19,180 nt of DNA. It comes from an uncultured Coriobacteriaceae bacterium (GTDB lineage: Bacteria > Actinomycetota > Coriobacteriia > Coriobacteriales > Eggerthellaceae). Positions 13,579-19,180 of the stretch are shown here, one piece after another. Positions within the stretch are counted from its first letter, which is position 1; the number at the start of each line of letters is the position of its first letter. The stretch lies in assembly GCA_900550385.1 (NCBI GenBank), contig URRZ01000037.1:1-19180 (forward strand). Reading direction: 5' to 3'. The notes below the pieces were generated by a model. It was given only the letters and a program-made list of their open reading frames with translations, did not search any database and was not told the origin of the DNA. The position numbers and the translations under genes were made by a program.

Positions 13579-14897
13579 GCGATCAGGTCGCATTCAATCT
13601 GAAGGGCTCGGTTCCGGCCGATCCCTCCGGCATCCAGACGCGCCGTCCGGATGGGACGCACCGCGTGGTCATCACCGGCGTGGGCGCCGTGTCGCCTGCG
13701 GGCGTGGGCATCGAGGCGCTGTGGGGCGCCGTGTACGGCAAGAAGTGCTGCATCGGCCCCATCGAGCGCTTCAGCACGGAAGGCTACGAGGTGCATAACG
13801 CCGGCGAGGTGCGCGGCTTCGACCCCGTCGAGCACGGCCTCACCAAGAAGGAGGCGCGCCGCTTCGAGCGGTTCGTCCAGTACGCCATCGTCGCCTCCGA
13901 CGAGGCGCTGGAGATGGCCGGCTTGAACATGGAGGACGAGGACCCCGCGCGCGTCGCGGTGGTGTTCGGCTCCGGCATCGGCGGCATCGACGAGCTGCAG
14001 AGCAGCTTCACGACGCTCATCGAGAAGGGGCCCAAGCGCGTCAACCCGCTGTTCGTCCCCACGATGATCGGCAACATCGCCGCGGGCACGCTGGCGATCC
14101 GCTACGGCATGAAGGGCGAGTGCCTGGATATCGTGACGGCTTGCGCCACGGGCGCCAACAGCATCGGCACGGCGCTGCGCGACATCCGCCACGGCTATGC
14201 CGACGTGGCGCTTGCGGGCGGCACCGAGGAGAGCATCTCTCCCATCTGCATCGCCGGGTTCACCAACTTGAGCGCTCTCACCAAGGCGGAGGATCCGCAG
14301 TGCGCCTCGCTGCCGTTCGACGCCCGCCGCGCGGGCTTCGTCGCCGGCGAGGGCGCGGGTGCGGTCGTGCTCGAGTCGTTGGAGCATGCCCTGGCGCGCG
14401 GCGCCTCCATCATCGCCGAGGTCACCGGCTACGGGGCCACGGGCGACGCCTACCATATGACGGCGCCGTCGCCGGACGGCGAGGGCATCCGCCGCGCCAT
14501 GGAGCAGGCGCTCGCCGAGGGCGGTTTCGCGCCCGAGGAGATCGGCCACCTGAACGCGCACGGCACCGGCACTCCCGCCAACGATTCCACCGAGTCGCAC
14601 GCGCTCATCGCGCTGTGCGGCGAGGAGGCGGGCTCGCAGATCCCCGTCACGTCGGTGAAGGGATCGCTCGGCCACACCCTCGGCGCCGCCGGCGCGCTGG
14701 AGGCCATCGTCACGGCGCTCTCGGTCACCAACGATTGCGTGCCGCCCACCTGCGGGTTCGCGGAGGCGGATCCCGATTGCCCGGTGGCCGTGGTGGAGGA
14801 GGCGATCTCCGGACGCAAGCAGAAGGTCGCCCTGTCCAACAGCTTGGGTTTCGGCGGCCACAACGCCTGTCTTGCTATTTCGCCGTTCGAGGAGTAG
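13575..14897 (+). CDS. fabF: 3-oxoacyl-ACP synthase II
   Basis: The condensing enzyme that elongates acyl-ACP with malonyl-ACP. It has 440 residues and the thiolase fold. The catalytic triad is visible: Cys190 (VTACATGANS), His329 (NAHGTGTP) and His367 (KGSLGHTLGAAG), with Lys362 kept. The C-terminal SNSLGFGGHNACLAI is typical. Homology begins at HRVVITGVG (residue 29), so there is a 28-residue N-terminal extension. The ATG at 13575 is supported by GGAGGT 8 nt upstream and by the 4-nt overlap with fabG; the frame is open much further back only because it is a shadow of fabG. No fabH is nearby, so the initiating condensation must be encoded elsewhere. Confidence 0.96.
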   Translation: MSDQVAFNLKGSVPADPSGIQTRRPDGTHRVVITGVGAVSPAGVGIEALWGAVYGKKCCIGPIERFSTEGYEVHNAGEVRGFDPVEHGLTKKEARRFERFVQYAIVASDEALEMAGLNMEDEDPARVAVVFGSGIGGIDELQSSFTTLIEKGPKRVNPLFVPTMIGNIAAGTLAIRYGMKGECLDIVTACATGANSIGTALRDIRHGYADVALAGGTEESISPICIAGFTNLSALTKAEDPQCASLPFDARRAGFVAGEGAGAVVLESLEHALARGASIIAEVTGYGATGDAYHMTAPSPDGEGIRRAMEQALAEGGFAPEEIGHLNAHGTGTPANDSTESHALIALCGEEAGSQIPVTSVKGSLGHTLGAAGALEAIVTALSVTNDCVPPTCGFAEADPDCPVAVVEEAISGRKQKVALSNSLGFGGHNACLAISPFEE

Positions 14898-14900
14898 ACC

Positions 14901-15362
14901 ATGGAATTCGAATATCCTTGCGGGAGGGATGCGGTGGAGGCGGTTCTGCCGCATCGCGATCCGTTCGTGTGGGTGACGCGCGTCGTGTCGTGCGAGCCGG
15001 GTGTGGAGATCCATGCTCAGCTCGATGTCGATCCGGAGCTGCCGTTGTTCAAGGGGCATTTCCCCGAGCATCCGGTGCTCCCCGGCGTTATCATCATGGA
15101 GGCGCTCGCGCAGGCAGCCTCGTTCTGCCTGCTGGTCGACCGCGGCGCCGAGGGCGCGCTGGGCTTCCTCACCGGCATCGACAAGGCGAAGTTCCGCCGC
15201 CAAGTCGCGCCGGGCGAGACGCTGGATTTGAAGGCGCGCATCGTCAAGGCCTCCTCGCGCCTGTGCGTGGCCGAGGTCGAGGCGAGCGTCGACGGGCAGC
15301 TGTGCGCCCAGGCGACGCAGAAATACGTGCTCGCCAGCGCGAAGGACACGCAAGGCGCTTAG
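14901..15362 (+). CDS. fabZ: 3-hydroxyacyl-ACP dehydratase
   Basis: This hotdog-fold dehydratase converts 3-hydroxyacyl-ACP to trans-2-enoyl-ACP. It has 153 residues. LPHRDPFVWV (16-25) is the FabZ N-terminal motif. The catalytic His53 and Glu67 lie in GHFPEHPVLPGVIIMEALAQ. No fabM or fabA is seen in the cluster, so how unsaturated fatty acids are made, if at all, cannot be told from here. The ATG comes 3 nt after the fabF stop. In streptococci accB lies between fabF and fabZ; here they are adjacent. The stop is TAG. Confidence 0.95.
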   Translation: MEFEYPCGRDAVEAVLPHRDPFVWVTRVVSCEPGVEIHAQLDVDPELPLFKGHFPEHPVLPGVIIMEALAQAASFCLLVDRGAEGALGFLTGIDKAKFRRQVAPGETLDLKARIVKASSRLCVAEVEASVDGQLCAQATQKYVLASAKDTQGA

Positions 15363-15392
15363 GGCGCGGCGAGGGATGAGGGGACCGTCGTT

Positions 15393-17903
15393 ATGAAGAG
15401 CAAGAAGCAGAGCTACATCACGTTTTCGGCCGAAGGGCGCCTGATCGGCGAAGCCGATGCCGCCGAGCCCGAGGCGCAGCCCGCGCAGGAGCAGGCGGAA
15501 TCCTCGGACGTCGCCTACCGCTTGAGGCGCGTTGCGCAGGAGGCCGCCGTCCAGGAGGTCTCCCCGAACGCGGTCGACGCCTCCAACGTGACCGAGTACC
15601 TCGAGAAGCAGATCGACTCGGCGCCCACCCCCGAGGAAGGCGAGCAGGAGGACGGCACCCGCCCGCGCGTGCTGGTCATGGCGCGCGGCAAGCTGGCCCG
15701 CCAGCTCATCGTCGAGGCCAAGGAATCCGGCTTCTCCGCATGGGCTCCGCTGACCGGCGAGCGGCGCTTCGATCTCAACCTGCGCGAGGCGGACGGCACG
15801 GTCGTGCTGGGCGAGCGCTACTCGGACGCGCTGTTCTGCAACGGCTACGCGGTCCTCGAGGCGGCGCGCGAATGCGGCGCCACGACCATCCTCCTCGCGG
15901 GCGAGGCGCTTCCCCTTGCCAGCGTGGACGTGTTCCTCGCCCGCGCCCAGCGCCGCGGGGTGCGCGTGTTCCGGCCGATGACCGATGACGCGGTCGGGTT
16001 CGGCTGGGTGCTGTGCACGACGGAGCGCACGGTCCCCGCCGAGGAGGATTGGCGCGTGTGCCGCCATTGCGGGCTCACGTTCGACGGCGCCGGGCTCGCC
16101 GCGGGCCACTACGTCTGCCCCCAGTGCGGCGGCTATTTCCGCATGACCTCCGACGAGCGCATCGCGGACCTTCTGGATGCGGGTTCGTTCGAGGAATGGG
16201 ACGCCGGGCTGGTCGAGCGGGATCCGCTCGAGTTCCCGGGCTACGTCGACAAGATCGAGGCGCTGCGCGCCAAAACCGGCCTCGAGGAGGCGGTCCGGAC
16301 CGGATCCGGCAGCATCGCCGGCTTGAAGCTCGCGCTCGGGGTGATGGACTCGACGTTCCTCATGGGCTCGATGGGCACCGTGGTGGGCGAGCGCGTGTCC
16401 CGCCTGTTCGACCGCGCGACCGAGGAGCGCCTGCCGGTCGTGATCTTCACCGCGTCGGGCGGCGCGCGCATGCAGGAGGGCCTGATGTCCCTCATGCAGA
16501 TGGCGAAGGTCTCCTGCGCGGTGGAGCGACATAGCGCCGCGGGCCTGCTCTACATCGTGGTGCACACCGACCCCACCACCGGCGGGGTCACCGCGTCGTT
16601 CGCGATGCAGGGCGACATCATCCTCGCCGAACCGCGCGCCCTCATCGGGTTCGCCGGCCAGCGCGTCATCCGCGACACCATCAAGCAGGAGCTGCCCGAA
16701 GGGTTCCAAACGGCGGAGTTCGCCTTGCAGCACGGCCTCATCGACGGCGTGGTGGAGCGCGGCGAGCTGCGCGAGCGCCTGGCCCACCTGCTGGCGCTGC
16801 ATGCGTCGGCGTCCCTGCCCGCCGAGCCCAAGCCGGGCGACCGCGCGCTGATCGTCGATTACGACTCGGTGTGCGCGAACCTGAAGGAGGGCACGGGCAC
16901 CTACAACTCCATCACCTACGGCCTGTTCCCGGTCGAGCTGCCCGCCGCCGGCGATGGCGACGAGAAGCCCCGTTTCACGTTCCCGCTGTTCTCGGGCGCC
17001 TCATCCGCCGGCAAGCGCATCGAGCGCGCGGTCGCGGCGGGAGGCTTCAATGCCGAGGACGGATCGCTGCTCGGCGAGGCGATCCCTGCCGAGCAGGCGC
17101 ATGGGCTGGGGGCGGAGGCCGCCGAGGAGGCGTGGAGCCACGTCCAGCTGGCGCGGAACACGCATCGGCCGACGTCGCTCGCCTACATAGGCCTCATGGT
17201 CGACGGCTTCATCGAGATGCACGGCGACCGCGCCTTCGGCGACGACGGCGCCATCGTGGGCGGCATCGGCTGGATCGCGGGGCGCCCTGTGACGATCCTC
17301 GCGCAGGAGAAGGGCGCCGACCTCAAGGAGCGCATCCGCCGCAACTTCGGCTGCCCGCAGCCGGAGGGGTACCGCAAGAGCATCCGCCTGATGCGCCAGG
17401 CCGAGAAGTTCAACCGCCCGGTGGTGTGCCTGGTCGACACGCAGGGCGCGTTCTGCGGCACCGAGGCCGAGGAGCGCGGCCAGGGCAACGCCATCGCCGA
17501 CAACCTCTTCGAGCTGGCGGGGCTGCGCGTCCCCGTGGTGAGCGTGCTTTTGGGCGAGGGGGGCTCGGGCGGCGCGCTCGCGCTGGCTCTCGCCGACAAG
17601 GTGGCGATGCAGGAGCACGCCGTGTACTCGGTGCTCTCGCCCGAGGGCTTCGCGTCCATCCTGTGGAAGGACCGCACGCGCGCCCCCGAGGCGGCGGCGG
17701 TCATGCGCATGGGCGCCGCCGATGTCGCGCGCATGGGCATCGTCGACGACGTGATCTCCGAAGGGGACGGCCCCGCGCACGAGAATCCCGAGCAGGCGGC
17801 GGCGGAGGTGTCGGCCTACGTGCGCGTCGCCCTCGACGAGCTTGCGGGATGCGATCCCGACGAGCTGATCCGGAATCGCCACCAGCGGTTCGCCAAGTTC
17901 TAG
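15393..17903 (+). CDS. accDA: Fused acetyl-CoA carboxylase carboxyltransferase (beta-alpha) with N-terminal biotin carboxylase-like remnant
   Basis: A single 836-residue protein joins both carboxyltransferase subunits, which transfer carboxyl from biotin to acetyl-CoA to make malonyl-CoA. Residues 1-90 are polar and low complexity. Residues 92-196 (RPRVLVMARGKLARQLIVEA onward) align by eye with the biotin carboxylase N-domain (VLIANRGEIAVRII...), but no ATP-grasp domain follows. The AccD zinc finger is CRHC/CPQC at 223-226 and 242-245. The AccD core has TASGGARMQEG (353-363) and TDPTTGGVTASFAMQGD. A linker spans about 480-570. The AccA part runs from about 575 to 836: ARNTHRPTSLAYI, HGDRAFGDDGAIVGGIGWI, QGAFCGTEAEERGQGNAIA, GEGGSGGALALA and YSVLSPEGFASILWKD. 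AccD-AccA fusions are known in Gram-positives; the BC-like head is unusual. accB and accC are not in the cluster. A strong terminator follows. Confidence 0.93.
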   Translation: MKSKKQSYITFSAEGRLIGEADAAEPEAQPAQEQAESSDVAYRLRRVAQEAAVQEVSPNAVDASNVTEYLEKQIDSAPTPEEGEQEDGTRPRVLVMARGKLARQLIVEAKESGFSAWAPLTGERRFDLNLREADGTVVLGERYSDALFCNGYAVLEAARECGATTILLAGEALPLASVDVFLARAQRRGVRVFRPMTDDAVGFGWVLCTTERTVPAEEDWRVCRHCGLTFDGAGLAAGHYVCPQCGGYFRMTSDERIADLLDAGSFEEWDAGLVERDPLEFPGYVDKIEALRAKTGLEEAVRTGSGSIAGLKLALGVMDSTFLMGSMGTVVGERVSRLFDRATEERLPVVIFTASGGARMQEGLMSLMQMAKVSCAVERHSAAGLLYIVVHTDPTTGGVTASFAMQGDIILAEPRALIGFAGQRVIRDTIKQELPEGFQTAEFALQHGLIDGVVERGELRERLAHLLALHASASLPAEPKPGDRALIVDYDSVCANLKEGTGTYNSITYGLFPVELPAAGDGDEKPRFTFPLFSGASSAGKRIERAVAAGGFNAEDGSLLGEAIPAEQAHGLGAEAAEEAWSHVQLARNTHRPTSLAYIGLMVDGFIEMHGDRAFGDDGAIVGGIGWIAGRPVTILAQEKGADLKERIRRNFGCPQPEGYRKSIRLMRQAEKFNRPVVCLVDTQGAFCGTEAEERGQGNAIADNLFELAGLRVPVVSVLLGEGGSGGALALALADKVAMQEHAVYSVLSPEGFASILWKDRTRAPEAAAVMRMGAADVARMGIVDDVISEGDGPAHENPEQAAAEVSAYVRVALDELAGCDPDELIRNRHQRFAKF

Positions 17904-17910
17904 AGCATAA

Positions 17911-17938
17911 GGAAAGGGCCCGATAACGGGCCCTTTCC
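17911..17938. terminator. Bidirectional terminator between accDA and the glutaredoxin gene
   Basis: A perfect 12-bp stem GGAAAGGGCCCG, loop ATAA, CGGGCCCTTTCC. It lies 8 nt after the accDA stop and 4 nt before the end of the convergent gene. The symmetric AAA/TTT inside the stem lets it work for both strands. Confidence 0.85.
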
Positions 17939-17941
17939 GTT

Positions 17942-18190
17942 TCATGCGCTTTGGATGCGCCGCCTCAGGTAGGCGATGATGTCATCCGACTCGTAGAGGG
18001 GCCTGCCGTCCACGACCAGGCAGGGGACCTGCTTCTTCCCGCCGATGCGCACGAGGTCGTCCTGGTTTCCCGGCTGGGTGGTGTCGCGCAGGTCGAGCGT
18101 TATGCCGTTGCCCTCCATGAACCCCAGCACCTTCTGGCAGTACGGGCATGCCTTCCTGTAGTACAGCTGATGGTTTTCAAGATACGCCAT
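17942..18190 (-). CDS. Glutaredoxin-like protein
   Basis: A small thiol-disulfide oxidoreductase of 82 residues with a thioredoxin fold. The redox motif CPYC is at 15-18 (YRKACPYCQKV). The cis-proline segment is QVPCLVVDG (54-62), with an extra Cys57 right after Pro56 where the usual motif is TVP. The end, PLYESDDIIAYLRRRI, resembles the N-domain of glutathione transferases and glutaredoxins. The start ATG is preceded by GGGGGGAAGG. It could reduce ribonucleotide reductase or other targets. Whether it uses glutathione, which many Coriobacteriia are not known to make, cannot be told here. It is convergent with accDA and shares its terminator. Confidence 0.9.
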   Translation of the reverse strand: MAYLENHQLYYRKACPYCQKVLGFMEGNGITLDLRDTTQPGNQDDLVRIGGKKQVPCLVVDGRPLYESDDIIAYLRRRIQSA

Positions 18191-18220
18191 GGCCTTCCCC
18201 CCTCATGCTCGTTTCGGACA

Positions 18221-18226
18221 ATGATA
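18221..18226 (-). promoter_or_regulatory. Possible -10 box for the glutaredoxin gene
   Basis: On the minus strand TATCAT lies about 31 nt before the start codon, at the right distance for a short leader. The -35 region (GGCTTC at 17-nt spacing) is poor. This is a low-confidence pattern match. Confidence 0.3.
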
Positions 18227-18279
18227 CGGCACCGCATCGGGGCGAAGCCCGCGGACGGGGCATCGTTGCCAAGAGGTTT

Positions 18280-18379
18280 CCTTACGAAAGGTCCATGTAA
18301 GGTCGCTGGCGCTCCTCGCGGCGGCCCACGCCGGCGTTCTGCTACACTGTGGGCACAGGGCGGCGCCGTGGCGCCCTGT
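18280..18379 (+). promoter_or_regulatory. dgt upstream region: inverted repeat, extended -10 and 5' leader hairpin
   Basis: An inverted repeat CCTTAC/GTAAGG (18280-18285 and 18297-18302) lies in the divergent intergenic region. TGCTACACT (18340-18348) resembles an extended -10, predicting a start near 18355. A stem ACAGGGCG/CGCCCTGT (18355-18362 and 18372-18379) would then sit at the very 5' end of the mRNA. The three parts fit together, but each is assigned by pattern only. Confidence 0.4.
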
Positions 18380-18403
18380 CGGCGAGTCGACGAGGAGGCT
18401 GCC

Positions 18404-19039
18404 ATGCGGGTCATCCATCGCGAGGATCAAGAGCAACGCGAACGCGAGCTGCTAAGCCGCGATGCGGCGCGCTCCTTCGAAAGCGAGGGCCGCGATCGCT
18501 CCACCGCCCCCGACATCCTCCGCAACGATTTCCAGCGCGACCGCGACAAGATCCTCCATTCGAAATCGTTTCGGCGCCTCTCGCATAAAACCCAGGTGTT
18601 CTTGGCGGCGGAAGGCGACCATTACCGCACCAGGCTCACGCACACCCTCGAGGTGGCGCAGATCGCCCGCACCATCACGCGCGCGCTGGGGCTCAACGAG
18701 GATCTGGCCGAGGCCATCGCGCTGGGCCACGATCTGGGGCACACGCCGTTCGGCCACAGCGGCGAGCAAGCCCTTTCCCGCTGCCTCGAGCGCCATGGGA
18801 GGCGCTTCGGCGAAGGCTGCGGCGACGGCGACGAGGAGGGCGGGCGGCTGCTCTACCGGCACAACGTCCAGAGCCTGCGCGTGGTCGAGCGCATCGAGAA
18901 CGGGGGCGCGGGCCTCAACCTCACCCCGGAGGTGCGCGACGGCATCCTCCACCACACCGGCAGCGTGCGGGCGGAGACCCTCGAAGGGCGCGTGGTCGCC
19001 ACGGCGGACCGCATCGCGTATGTGAACCACGACATCGAC
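18404..19039 (+). CDS. dgt: Deoxyguanosinetriphosphate triphosphohydrolase-like protein, 5' part (truncated by adapter)
   Basis: An HD-domain dNTPase that hydrolyses dNTPs to deoxynucleoside and triphosphate, affecting dNTP pools. The true sequence gives 212 residues from the ATG at 18404 (GAGGAGG 8 nt upstream), against about 330-400 in the family. Visible are the family N-terminal motif (DILRNDFQRDRDKILHSKSF, then RRLSHKTQV), metal-binding His80 (TRLTHTLEVAQIART), His109-Asp110 (ALGHDLGHTPFGHSGE), GILHHTG (180-186) and TADRIAYVNHDID at the break. The frame continues without a stop into the adapter, where it reads RSEEHTSELQS; that part is not protein. The truncation is a contig-end artefact, not a natural pseudogene. 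In many actinobacteria dgt is followed by dnaG and rpoD. Confidence 0.93.

Positions 19040-19180
<141 letters not shown>

Noticed and set aside
15666..15980. A functional biotin carboxylase
   Set aside because: Only an N-domain-like segment exists; the ATP-grasp and C-terminal domains are missing.
13530..16802. A 1090-residue minus-strand open frame
   Set aside because: It is antisense to fabF, fabZ and accDA, has low-complexity His/Ala/Arg/Gly/Asp composition and no motif. Long antisense frames are expected in high-GC DNA. The same applies to minus-strand frames at 1380-2555, 3473-5359, 5394-7790 and 11775-12887.

Overview
The window is about 19 kb of high-GC bacterial chromosome. It fits an actinobacterium of the class Coriobacteriia, probably Eggerthellaceae. 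I infer this from the protein sequences, the high GC, the secA-prfB...ftsE-ftsX-S41 protease order, and a Firmicutes-like fab cluster in an otherwise actinobacterial setting. No rRNA or tRNA is present to fix the taxon. The last 141 bases are not genomic: they are an Illumina adapter, an index, a short poly-A and a poly-G run.

Layout. (1) 1-2519: the 3' end of secA, a leader rich in hairpins and short repeats, and prfB (RF2). (2) 2520-4546: a 74-nt perfect palindrome, then a transketolase split into two overlapping genes. (3) 4547-9724: ftsE, ftsX, an S41 (CtpA/CtpB-like) protein and RNase R (rnr), all tightly spaced. (4) 9763-17903: type II fatty acid synthesis: a FabT-like MarR regulator, a second copy of the palindrome, a good sigma70 promoter with a FabT-like operator, then acpP, fabK, fabD, fabG, fabF, fabZ and a fused accD-accA. 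(5) 17911-18190: a bidirectional terminator and a convergent glutaredoxin gene. (6) 18404-19039: the 5' half of a dGTPase gene, cut off by adapter sequence.

How the genes work together. SecA drives protein export. FtsE/FtsX is the divisome ABC system that controls peptidoglycan hydrolysis, and an S41 partner follows it, as ctpB does in Bacillus. The fab genes supply the malonyl transfer, condensation, ketoreduction, dehydration and enoyl-reduction steps. The fusion gene supplies the carboxyltransferase half of acetyl-CoA carboxylase. fabH, accB and accC are absent from the cluster.

Most notable points. RF2 carries S-P-T where RF2 normally has S-P-F, and 12 of 17 genes here end in TAG. The S41 protein has Ala at its catalytic Ser position. 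The AccD-AccA fusion begins with what looks like a remnant biotin carboxylase N-domain, as if accC had been deleted in frame. Two near-identical long palindromes each begin 5 nt after a stop codon. A FabT-like box lies in the acpP leader.
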